From Flavobacteriales bacterium (GTDB lineage Bacteria > Bacteroidota > Bacteroidia > Flavobacteriales_D > Sanyastnellaceae), in contig JAURDB010000002.1 of NCBI GenBank assembly GCA_030828175.1, forward strand, positions 1 to 49,660: a stretch of 49,660 nucleotides of DNA, read 5' to 3'. The translations under genes were made by a program, and so were the position numbers. How positions within the stretch are numbered: position 1 is the stretch's first letter; each line of letters opens with the position of its first letter. The notes under the pieces were generated by a model. The model had not been told where the DNA came from. It searched no databases and saw only the letters and a program-made list of their open reading frames with translations. This document shows positions 18,166 through 26,733 of the stretch, in pieces.

Positions 18166-18953
18166 TTGCCCGCGCCCACGTCATCGGAATGGGCCGTCTG
18201 GGTCGCCCTTTGGCGGACCGCCTGGAATCCATGAACATCGCCGTGGAAAGGTGGGGGCGCCAAGATTCAGGTGGAGTACGGGGGCTTTCCCATTGGCCGG
18301 AAAGACAAAAGGGCGACGCAGTATTTCTGGCCCTTCCAGACGATTCCATCGAACAAGTGGCGAATCGATTGAAGGCCACCCTCTCCCCCGACGCGATCCT
18401 GGTGCACCACGCGGGAGCGGTTCCATTGGATGTCCTGCCCGTGGAAAACCACCGGCGGGCCGTCATGTGGCCTCCCATGACCTTCGGCACAGAGCGAGCC
18501 CCGGATTGGAATGCCCTCCCCATGGGCGTGGAAACGGACCACGAGCCTCTCTTCCAATGGGCACAGGAACTCGCACCCCACGCCTTTCGGTTGACGGCCG
18601 AAAGCCGGCCCCAACTCCATTTGGGAGCCGTTCTCGGTGGAAACCTGACCGCGGCCTGGATCGGTGCGGTGGAAATGTACCTGAAGGCGCATGCGCTCCC
18701 GGGAGCCGTCCTGCGCCCCCTGATCGAGGCAAGTGTTTCCAAAGCGCTCACTGGAAATGCATTGGACACCGTGTCAGGGCCTGCATCGCGAAACGACCGA
18801 ACCACCCTCGACCAACAGGTCAAAGCACTCGGATCGTCCGGAGCCAACCCACCAGATTTCGCCGAAATCCATCGGCTCCTGACCAACCTCATCCTTTCAC
18901 ATCATGGACACCCTACACTCCCTCCCATTCAAGCAACGACTGGCGAACATTGA
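18162..18953 (+). CDS. Rossmann-like and DUF2520 domain protein
   Basis: ARAHVIGMGRLGRPLADRLESM, VFLALPDDSIEQVANRL, VHHAGAVPLDVLP, RRAVMWPPMTFG. ATG overlaps ccmF stop. Confidence 0.8.
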   Translation: MIARAHVIGMGRLGRPLADRLESMNIAVERWGRQDSGGVRGLSHWPERQKGDAVFLALPDDSIEQVANRLKATLSPDAILVHHAGAVPLDVLPVENHRRAVMWPPMTFGTERAPDWNALPMGVETDHEPLFQWAQELAPHAFRLTAESRPQLHLGAVLGGNLTAAWIGAVEMYLKAHALPGAVLRPLIEASVSKALTGNALDTVSGPASRNDRTTLDQQVKALGSSGANPPDFAEIHRLLTNLILSHHGHPTLPPIQATTGEH

Positions 18954-19440
18954 GGCATTTGTATTTGACAACGATGGTGTGTTCACCAACGGAACGGTCT
19001 ACCTCATGCCCGGTGGAGAGCAAGTCAGAACGGCCAGCACCCGAGATGGCTATGCCGTGCAACATGCCGTAAAGTGCGGCCTGCGCATCGCCATGATATC
19101 CGGGGGGCAAAGCGACGAGGTGGTCCGAAGGATGAACGGCCTGGGCGTCAAAGAGATCATCATGGGTGCCGCACTGAAAATCACTGAATTCCAATCCCTC
19201 TGCGACCGCTGGGAGGTCGACCCGGCCCAGGTCTGCTACATGGGAGACGACATTCCGGACATTCCGGTACTCAAAGCGGCCGGCATCGCCTGCTGCCCCC
19301 ATGATGCAGCTCCCGAAATCCGCAGCATTTGCGACTACGTGAGTCCGGTCAAAGGTGGCGAGGGATGTGTTCGAGACATCCTGGAGCAAGCCATGAAAGT
19401 GAATGGGCTTTGGATGAATGACCTCGCTCACGCGTGGTGA
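18904..19440 (+). CDS. HAD-superfamily (KdsC-like, IIIA) hydrolase
   Basis: FVFDNDGVFTNGTVYLMPGGEQVRTASTRDGYAVQHAVKCGLRIAMISGG...VCYMGDDIPDIPVLKAAGIACCPHDA. Confidence 0.85.
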   Translation: MDTLHSLPFKQRLANIEAFVFDNDGVFTNGTVYLMPGGEQVRTASTRDGYAVQHAVKCGLRIAMISGGQSDEVVRRMNGLGVKEIIMGAALKITEFQSLCDRWEVDPAQVCYMGDDIPDIPVLKAAGIACCPHDAAPEIRSICDYVSPVKGGEGCVRDILEQAMKVNGLWMNDLAHAW

Positions 19441-19445
19441 AACCT

Positions 19446-19453
19446 TAAGTTTG
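19446..19453 (+). promoter_or_regulatory. -7 element TAAGTTTG upstream of yidC
   Basis: Exact TAnnTTTG; 7 nt to ATG 19461. Confidence 0.55.
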
Positions 19454-19460
19454 CCGCCCC

Positions 19461-21257
19461 ATGGATCGCAACACCATAACCGGATTCCTGCTGATTTTCG
19501 CGATGGTCATCGTGTATCAGATGTACTTCGCGCCCGTGCCGCAGGAGCCGGCAGCTGAGCAGAGCACGGCACCGACACCTGAGACCGCAGACGAAATCGT
19601 AGAACTTCCCAGCGGACGGAACCTGGACGCAGACAGCACCTATGTCGCCCGAACCGCGACCCTCAGCTCCGACCAATTGAATGTCGTGGTGTCCAGCGAC
19701 GGGGGCAACATCGTAGGAGCGATGCTGAAGGACGGCTATGTCGACTTCTGGGGGCAGGAGCCCATTCAGATGTGGACCGAAGGTGGATCTGACATCAACT
19801 GGATTGCACGGGGCGAGGGTTCCTACGACCAGCGGTTCGACATCGCGGAACAAGGAGCAGGCAAATTGGTCCTCACGAACCGGGGTGAAGGTCCGCTGCG
19901 TCAGCTCACATACAGCATCGATGGGTACCTCGTGGACGTGCAAGCCCGGTTCGAGGGTGCCCGGGGCGAAGTCGGGTTCCAGTGGCAAGCGGACGGGCGG
20001 CACAACGAAAAGGGCATCGATTGGGAGCGCCAGCGCAGCAGCATTTACTATCGTGAACAAGGACGTGGACGCGACTACCTGTATGAGGGTCGGGACGATG
20101 AAGCCCTGATTGAAGACCCAGTGGAGTGGGTAGCCTTCAAGCAGAATTACTTCTCTGCCATTGTGGGATCTGATGCCGGTTTCACCTCCGGAAAATTGAG
20201 GAGCCTCCCCCCCTTGGATGCCCAGGACACTTCCATCAACATGCGCTACGGCATGGATGTGACCCTTCCCACGGAGGACATCGATGGAAGAGAAATTGCC
20301 AAGGTGCGATTTTACTTCGGCCCCAATGACGTGGCCTCCCTCCAGACCACAGGTTGGGGAGAAATCGCCCGTGTGATTGATTTCGGTTGGTGGATCTTCG
20401 GCTGGATCAATCGGAACTGCATCTTCCCGGTTTATGCGTTTCTCGCCAAATACATGGGCTCGGCAGGTCTCATCGTCTTGGTTATGACGCTGCTGATCAA
20501 GTCGGTTTTGGCACCCATCACATGGAAGAACTACGTCAGTTCCGCCAAAATGAAGGTGCTCAGGCCCGATCTGGACACCATCAATGCGAAGTATCCCGAG
20601 CAGGAGGATGCCATGCAACGGCAGCAGGAAACCATGAAACTGTACCGCGACAGCGGAGTCAATCCCATCGCGGGATGCGTGCCCCAGTTGATTCAAATGC
20701 CCTTGTTGTACTCGATGTTCCGGTTCTTTCCGGCCAATATCGAACTGAGGGGCAAGTCATTCTTGTGGGCGGAGGACCTCGCAGCCTATGACAGCATATT
20801 GGACCTTCCCTTCGACATTCCCTTCTATGGCGCACATGTATCAGGGTTCACTCTGCTCATGGCGGCTTCCATGTTCTTGTACATGAACCAGAACATGTCG
20901 CAGCAGGCAATGCCAACCCAACCCGGCATGCCCGACATGCGCATCATGATGCGCATCATGCCCTTCTTCATGCTGTTCTTCTTCAACCAATACGCCAGCG
21001 GACTCAGCCTGTATTACTTCATGGCCAACGTGACCACCATGGGTCAGGTATTCTTGGTCAAGAAGTTCTTCATTGATGAGGACAAGATTCGAGAGAAGAT
21101 CAAAACCAAGCAGGCCCGCCCACAAGAAGAAAAAAAGAAAGGCGGATTCGCGGAGCGCCTGGAAGCCATGCAAAAAGAGCAACAGAAGAGGGCGGAAGAG
21201 ATGAAGAAGCAACGCGACCAAACGCGCAAGGCCCGCAACCAGAAGCGGAAGAAATGA
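19461..21257 (+). CDS. yidC: Membrane protein insertase YidC with long basic C-terminal tail
   Basis: DRNTITGFLLIFAMVIVYQMYF, YMGSAGLIVLVMTLLIKSVLAPITWKNYVSSAKMKVLRPDL, GCVPQLIQMPLLYSMFRFFP, and a Lys/Arg/Glu-rich tail. Confidence 0.95.
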   Translation: MDRNTITGFLLIFAMVIVYQMYFAPVPQEPAAEQSTAPTPETADEIVELPSGRNLDADSTYVARTATLSSDQLNVVVSSDGGNIVGAMLKDGYVDFWGQEPIQMWTEGGSDINWIARGEGSYDQRFDIAEQGAGKLVLTNRGEGPLRQLTYSIDGYLVDVQARFEGARGEVGFQWQADGRHNEKGIDWERQRSSIYYREQGRGRDYLYEGRDDEALIEDPVEWVAFKQNYFSAIVGSDAGFTSGKLRSLPPLDAQDTSINMRYGMDVTLPTEDIDGREIAKVRFYFGPNDVASLQTTGWGEIARVIDFGWWIFGWINRNCIFPVYAFLAKYMGSAGLIVLVMTLLIKSVLAPITWKNYVSSAKMKVLRPDLDTINAKYPEQEDAMQRQQETMKLYRDSGVNPIAGCVPQLIQMPLLYSMFRFFPANIELRGKSFLWAEDLAAYDSILDLPFDIPFYGAHVSGFTLLMAASMFLYMNQNMSQQAMPTQPGMPDMRIMMRIMPFFMLFFFNQYASGLSLYYFMANVTTMGQVFLVKKFFIDEDKIREKIKTKQARPQEEKKKGGFAERLEAMQKEQQKRAEEMKKQRDQTRKARNQKRKK

Positions 21258-21760
21258 AGCTGCCGCGTGAACGGACGAAGGGCCAGGTTCAGTGGATGCT
21301 GGGAATGGCCCTCGGAGTTTTGGGAATCTGCGGTGCGTCTTGCGCTGGCCCCAAGCAATACCTGAAAGGTGAAGGGTCGCCCATCCTTTCCTACTCCAAA
21401 TCCATGTGCTTCGGCCCCTGCCCTGCGTTCACGCTGGAAGTGGAATCCGACGGGGCGGCGCGTTTCAACGGACGCGCCCACATCGAACCCAAAGGACCCC
21501 ATACCGGGAAATGGTCTACGGCAGATCTCGAGGCGCTCGCAGAAATCGCCCATTCATCCCAGCTCCGCCATAAAGCCGGGACGTATGACAATCCCTTGAT
21601 CATGGATCTTCCGTCCACGCGTTTGACCATGGGGCCCTACCACGTCCTCGACCGAATCAACGGTCCTGATTTGTCGGTCCTTTACTACAGCCTGGACAGC
21701 CTGATCAGAGTGACGACATGGACACCTGAGGTGGCATCCTCAGGCAAAGAGCGTCGCTGA
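21254..21760 (+). CDS. DUF6438-like lipoprotein/secreted protein
   Basis: Signal-peptide/lipobox-like N-terminus (GICGASCAG), then ILSYSKSMCFGPCPAFTLEVESDGAARFNGR. Confidence 0.65.
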   Translation: MKLPRERTKGQVQWMLGMALGVLGICGASCAGPKQYLKGEGSPILSYSKSMCFGPCPAFTLEVESDGAARFNGRAHIEPKGPHTGKWSTADLEALAEIAHSSQLRHKAGTYDNPLIMDLPSTRLTMGPYHVLDRINGPDLSVLYYSLDSLIRVTTWTPEVASSGKERR

Positions 21761-21828
21761 TTCGAATCTCCTGCTATTTTCGCGCTCCCTCCGGTGCATG
21801 GAAACCGAGGCCAACGACGAACAACATC

Positions 21829-24036
21829 ATGAAGCAACGCATCTTCCTGCTGCTCCTCGCAGCCATTCAACTCGCGTCAACTACTGCCAGGGCCGACGAA
21901 GGCATGTGGCTCCTTCACATGCTCAAGCGCATCAACGAAGCTGAAATGCAACAGATGGGCCTGAATCTATCGGCCGAAGACATCTACTCATTGAACCAGG
22001 CTTGTCTGAAAGATGCCATCATCACGTTGAATGGAGGAAGTTGTACGGCCGAGATCATCTCCGACCAAGGCTTGGTCCTCACCAACCACCACTGTGCTTA
22101 CGGCGCCATCCAAGGCTTCAGTACCGTGGAGGACGACATCCTGACCAACGGATTCTGGGCCATGGCACTCGAAGAAGAGAAGCCCATACCAGACTTCAGT
22201 GTGACCTTTCTTCAACGCATCGAAGACGTAACCGAGCGCGTTTTGGCGGATGTCACATCCGACATGGACCAAGCGACACGTGAACAGACCATCCAGGGTG
22301 TCATCAGCCAGATCGAAGAAGAGGAAAAGGGCATCAATCCTGACTTCCGCCCTCAGATCAAGAGCTTCTATCACGGCAATGAATTCTACCTCTTTGTATA
22401 CCGTGACTACACCGACATCCGCCTCGTGGGCAATCCCCCTGAGAGCATCGGCAAATTCGGCGGCGACACCGACAACTGGATGTGGCCCCGCCACACGGGT
22501 GACTTCTCCCTGCTCCGCATCTACGCGGACGGCGACAACAACCCCGCCGATTACAGCGAGGACAATGTTCCCTACCAGCCCAAGCGCCACCTCAAGGTCA
22601 GCCTCGACGGAGTCCAGAACGGAGACTTCACCATGATCATGGGCTATCCCGGCAGCACCGATCGCTTCTTGAGCAGCCGCGGAATCCAGCAAGCCCTCGA
22701 CCTCTACAACCCCAGTGTAGTCAACGTGCGCGATCTCAAGCTGAAGACCATGAAGAAGCACATGGATGCCGATCCAGCGGTGCGCATCCAATATGCCGCC
22801 AAGTATGCCCAGACCGCCAACTACTGGAAGTACTACATCGGTCAATCCAAAGGACTGCGCGCATTGGACGTATACGGAAAGAAAAAAGCCTTGGAAGATG
22901 ATTTCACCGCTTGGGTGAACGAATCTCCGGAGCGCCGCACTGAATACGGAGCGGCTCTTGAACTCCTCAGCACATACTATGAAAACACCGACGCCACGGT
23001 CCAAGGACAGGTTTACTCTTTGGAGGCAGGCCTGATCGGGTGTGACCTGATGCTCTTCGCCTTCCGCGTCGGAATGGGCGCACAAGGCCTCTTCAGCGAG
23101 GACGCAGACCGCGCCGGCGGTGCCGCCGCCAGCTTGCGCGCCCGGGCCGAGGGCTTCTTCAAGGATTACGACATGGAGACCGATCGCGACCTGTTCATCA
23201 ACCTGATGGGCAAGTACATGAACGACATTCCAGCCGACCAGCAGCCCACATTCTTTGCCAACGTCAACGACAAGTACAAGGGCGATTTCAAGCGCTACGC
23301 CGACAAGATGTACCCCAAGAGCTTCCTCACGGATCCCGTTCGTTTCGAGGAGTTCATCGCCAACCCCAGCGAGAAGGCATTGGAAAAGGACCTCGCCATC
23401 GCTGCGGCCATGAGCCTGATCGAGACGTACCGGGGTTACTTCGCTTCACCCGAACAGGGCAAGTTCGACGAAGGCTATCGCCTCCTCACCGCTGGCTTGC
23501 GTGAGATGAGCCCCGACAAAATGTGGTACCCGGACGCCAACTCGACCATGCGTCTGTCCTACGGAACGGTGGGCGATTACGACCCCGCCGATGCCGTTCA
23601 TTACGACTTCGTCACCACGTCGGACGGCATTTTGCAGAAGAAGGACAACAGCAACCCTGAATTCGTGGTCGACGGCACCCTCGAGTCTCTTTTGCGCCAG
23701 CGCGACTTTGGGCGTTACGCCGACGATGACGGCAACCTGGTCCTGTGCTTCATCTCCAACAACGACATCACAGGCGGCAACTCAGGAAGTCCCGTCATGA
23801 ACGGCAACGGCGACCTCATCGGCCTTGCCTTTGACGGCAACTGGGAAGCGATGAGCGGCGACATCGCCTTCGAACCCGAGCTGCAGCGCACCATCAGCGT
23901 AGACATCCGCTATGTCATGTGGGTCATTGACAAAATGGCCGGCGCCCAGAACCTCATCGACGAAATCGATTTCGTGACAACGCCGAAGTCCATGCCCCAA
24001 GACATGGCACGCCCGTTGGAGGAAGGCCGTCCCTGA
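21829..24036 (+). CDS. S46-family dipeptidyl peptidase (DPP7-like)
   Basis: SCTAEIISDQGLVLTNHHCAYGAIQ (His), GDTDNWMWPRHTGDFSLLRIY (Asp), NDITGGNSGSPVMNGNGDLIGLAFDGNWEAMSGD (Ser); signal peptide. Confidence 0.93.
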   Translation: MKQRIFLLLLAAIQLASTTARADEGMWLLHMLKRINEAEMQQMGLNLSAEDIYSLNQACLKDAIITLNGGSCTAEIISDQGLVLTNHHCAYGAIQGFSTVEDDILTNGFWAMALEEEKPIPDFSVTFLQRIEDVTERVLADVTSDMDQATREQTIQGVISQIEEEEKGINPDFRPQIKSFYHGNEFYLFVYRDYTDIRLVGNPPESIGKFGGDTDNWMWPRHTGDFSLLRIYADGDNNPADYSEDNVPYQPKRHLKVSLDGVQNGDFTMIMGYPGSTDRFLSSRGIQQALDLYNPSVVNVRDLKLKTMKKHMDADPAVRIQYAAKYAQTANYWKYYIGQSKGLRALDVYGKKKALEDDFTAWVNESPERRTEYGAALELLSTYYENTDATVQGQVYSLEAGLIGCDLMLFAFRVGMGAQGLFSEDADRAGGAAASLRARAEGFFKDYDMETDRDLFINLMGKYMNDIPADQQPTFFANVNDKYKGDFKRYADKMYPKSFLTDPVRFEEFIANPSEKALEKDLAIAAAMSLIETYRGYFASPEQGKFDEGYRLLTAGLREMSPDKMWYPDANSTMRLSYGTVGDYDPADAVHYDFVTTSDGILQKKDNSNPEFVVDGTLESLLRQRDFGRYADDDGNLVLCFISNNDITGGNSGSPVMNGNGDLIGLAFDGNWEAMSGDIAFEPELQRTISVDIRYVMWVIDKMAGAQNLIDEIDFVTTPKSMPQDMARPLEEGRP

Positions 24037-24063
24037 TACCGAGACACCGCCAAAACCCATTCG

Positions 24064-24089
24064 AAAGCCCTGCCTCCCGGCGGGGCTTT
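24064..24089. terminator. Bidirectional terminator between S46 peptidase and ppc
   Basis: AAAGCCCTGCC-TCCC-GGCGGGGCTTT (11-bp stem with one T-G wobble) between convergent genes. Confidence 0.75.
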
Positions 24090-24133
24090 CTGATGGGGGC
24101 AAATCCCGCAAGAGGAGAGGAAAACCCGGAAAG

Positions 24134-26632
24134 TCAGACCGCGTTGCGGCCGGCATTGATGATGCCGAACATCGTTCGCACCACCAACTTTTCCAGAACA
24201 GGTCCTGCGGCAGGAGACGCGCCCTGTCCGTCCAGCCATTGCAATGCGGCCTGCTGGATGACCAAGAGCGGCAGTATGATGGATTCTCTGAGGTCAATGG
24301 ACTCGGCGATGGACGGAGCGCGCTCCATCAGCTCAGATTGACCGGACACCTTGAGGATGAGTGTTCGCGTCAACTGGAACTCCTTGCGCACCGCGCTCCA
24401 GAGGTCTCCAAAACGCCCGTCATGCTCCAAATGTGCGGTCAAGGCGAAGTTGCACTTCCGCATGCTCTGCATGCTGTTCTCCAGCAACGCGGCAAACAGG
24501 GGCTGATCCCGATACAACGCGCACACCTCGTCCAGTCGACCCTGCTTGTCCAACTCGGCCAGTGCCGTGCCGATACCGAAGAATCCCGGAACGTTCTGCT
24601 TCAGCTGGCTCCATGAGCCCACAAAGGGAATGGCCCTGAGGTCATCCAAGGTCAGTGGACCGTCCTTCTTCCGGCTTGTCGGACGGCTGGCAATGTTGGT
24701 GGCGCCATAGTGCTTGAGTGTGCCGTACGTGGAGAGATAGTCCATGAACGCCGGATGGGCCTTCAGCGCATTGTATTCGGCATAACTCCGCTCGGCCAGG
24801 TCATCCATCAGGACCCTTTGCTCGGGGGTCCACCGCGACTTTTCAGGGTCAATCAGCCTGTGCTGAATGCCCGCCGTCAGCAGCAACTCCAAATTGTAGG
24901 AGGCACTGCGTGGGGTGCCGAAATTGGAACTGATGGACTGACCTTGAATCGTCGTCTGGACCTCTCGGGTCTCGACATCGGGACCAAGAGAGGCGTAAAA
25001 GCGGTGGGTATTGCCCCCACCTCGGGCGGGCGGACCTCCTCGCCCATCGAAAAAGACCACCTCCACTCCTGCTTCTCGGCACACTGCGGAGAGTTGTTCC
25101 TTGGCCAGGTGGATGGACCAATTGGCCCTCAAGTATCCCCCATCCTTTGTCCCGTCACTGAAACCGAGCATGACGTGCTGCACATGGCCTCGAGCTGCCA
25201 AGTGGCGGCGATACTGGGGCATGCCAAACAGGCTCCGCATCTGGTCGGGAGCGCCCGCCAGGTCATCAACCGTTTCAAAGAGCGGCACAACATCAAGGGC
25301 CATTCCTTCCTCTCCCAAAGCATGGCGCGCCATCGTGAACAATCGAATCACATCTTCTGCTCCCCGACAATTGCTGATGATGAAGCGGTGACAACCCCGT
25401 GGCCCATTGAGCTGCTGGATTTCCCGAATGGACGCCATGACATTCCAGGCGTCGGACACCACATCGTCTGTTCCGTCGGCCATGGGCTGCACCCCTGCCG
25501 AACCCAGAAGGCCCTCTGCATCAGACGGCAAACCCAGCGCATCCGCCGAGCGACGCAAGACCCGGCTGTCCTGGCGGATGTCGATGGCCGCAAAATGGCG
25601 TCCGAACATCAGAATGGCTACACGCAACCGCGCTATGTCCTCGGCATGCAGACCACCAAAGTCACGGCGTACCCGCGTTTCGATGGCCTCCAGGCTCTCC
25701 AGCACACCCTCATCGTCAAAGACCTGTGAATCGATGGCGAGAATCGCCTCTTCCACCTTGGATTGGAGTGCGTCCAGCTCGACATCAAGCCCTTTGAAGG
25801 TGATGCGGCGACGCAGCTGACGGAAGGCCCTGCGGTAACAGCGCAACAAGGTCAACCGCAAGCGCCGGGCCACGCGCAATGTCGTTCCCGCATCCACAAA
25901 TGGATTGCCATCCCGGTCTCCGCCCGGCCAGAAACCGATGGAAAACAAACCCGCCGCCGTTTCGAGCGACACCCCGGTGGAGGCTGCTACGCGAAGCGCC
26001 AGCTGCGGAATGGCCTCAAAAAAAACGTGCTCGAGGTACCAGCTTTGGCGGACCGCTTCCTCGTAAGGCGTGGGCTTCTTGGTCTGGAAAAAGGGGGTCA
26101 GGCCCAACTGGTGCAGCAGGTTGTGGGCGCTTTCCAGGTCACCGTCTTCGATGCGGGAGGTGAGATCCGTGATGATACCGAGCGCAGTGCCCGGATAAAA
26201 CTGCGTGGGATGGGCCGTCAAGACCACCCGCACGTGTTGGCCTTCCAGCGCATGGGACAAAGCGTCCTCCAAACCGCGGCGGGCAATGCGGGGCAAAATA
26301 CCCGCGAGGGATTCGGCACCTTCCAGATCATTGAGGCGGTCATAGCGGGCATCTTCCAAAGCGTCCACGAGGACGACCTGACGCTCTATGTACTGCACGT
26401 ACCGAAACAACAGCCCCACCTTCTCCTCTTCCGACAGATGCACCTCGGACAGGTGCGCAGAGAGCAAATCCATGGGCGATCGGCCAGCGGCCAAACCCTC
26501 CCTGCACGCTTCGGCAAAGAGCGGAACGCGCAGTCCCGTCCCGCGAATCCCGTCCAGCGGGAGGGTCAGGAATATGCTGTTGTAAACTTCGAAAGGGCGC
26601 GCCACAGCGGACGCGTAGGTCGAATGCTCCAT
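24134..26632 (-). CDS. ppc: Phosphoenolpyruvate carboxylase (divergent clade)
   Basis: VRVVLTAHPTQFYPGTALGII; IGFWPGGDRDGNPFV; VMLGFSDGTKDGGYLRANWSIHLAKEQL; FFDGRGGPPARGGGNTHRF; QGQSISSNFGTPRSASYNLE. Start placed at ATG 26632 (MEHSTYASAV). Confidence 0.93.
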   Translation of the reverse strand: MEHSTYASAVARPFEVYNSIFLTLPLDGIRGTGLRVPLFAEACREGLAAGRSPMDLLSAHLSEVHLSEEEKVGLLFRYVQYIERQVVLVDALEDARYDRLNDLEGAESLAGILPRIARRGLEDALSHALEGQHVRVVLTAHPTQFYPGTALGIITDLTSRIEDGDLESAHNLLHQLGLTPFFQTKKPTPYEEAVRQSWYLEHVFFEAIPQLALRVAASTGVSLETAAGLFSIGFWPGGDRDGNPFVDAGTTLRVARRLRLTLLRCYRRAFRQLRRRITFKGLDVELDALQSKVEEAILAIDSQVFDDEGVLESLEAIETRVRRDFGGLHAEDIARLRVAILMFGRHFAAIDIRQDSRVLRRSADALGLPSDAEGLLGSAGVQPMADGTDDVVSDAWNVMASIREIQQLNGPRGCHRFIISNCRGAEDVIRLFTMARHALGEEGMALDVVPLFETVDDLAGAPDQMRSLFGMPQYRRHLAARGHVQHVMLGFSDGTKDGGYLRANWSIHLAKEQLSAVCREAGVEVVFFDGRGGPPARGGGNTHRFYASLGPDVETREVQTTIQGQSISSNFGTPRSASYNLELLLTAGIQHRLIDPEKSRWTPEQRVLMDDLAERSYAEYNALKAHPAFMDYLSTYGTLKHYGATNIASRPTSRKKDGPLTLDDLRAIPFVGSWSQLKQNVPGFFGIGTALAELDKQGRLDEVCALYRDQPLFAALLENSMQSMRKCNFALTAHLEHDGRFGDLWSAVRKEFQLTRTLILKVSGQSELMERAPSIAESIDLRESIILPLLVIQQAALQWLDGQGASPAAGPVLEKLVVRTMFGIINAGRNAV

Positions 26633-26647
26633 GGAGGTGGGGTTGTT

Positions 26648-26670
26648 TGCACCGGAGCATTGCCGGTGCA
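26648..26670 (-). promoter_or_regulatory. Perfect stem-loop in ppc 5' leader
   Basis: TGCACCGG (26648-26655) / CCGGTGCA (26663-26670), 7-nt spacer, directly downstream of a TAATTTTC -7-like box on the minus strand. Confidence 0.5.
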
Positions 26671-26733
26671 TGAAAATTACAACGAAAGACATGCCCAGGT
26701 TCGGTACCAACCGCGTCCCGCTAACTTCGCGGC

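Noticed and set aside
18960-18992. Altered HAD motif DNDGVFTNG as evidence of an inactive KdsC-like enzyme
   Set aside because: The catalytic DxD pair (D-N-D) and the downstream GDDxxD motif are intact, so inactivity is not supported.
19428-20696. 422-aa minus-strand ORF antisense to yidC
   Set aside because: Antisense shadow of a clearly coding frame; no domain recognised.
20937-20960. Tandem 12-bp repeat ATGCGCATCATG x2
   Set aside because: Encodes MRIMMRIM within yidC; short coding repeat without further copies.
21988-23085. 365-aa minus-strand ORF antisense to the S46 peptidase
   Set aside because: Antisense shadow ORF; the plus frame carries all catalytic S46 motifs.
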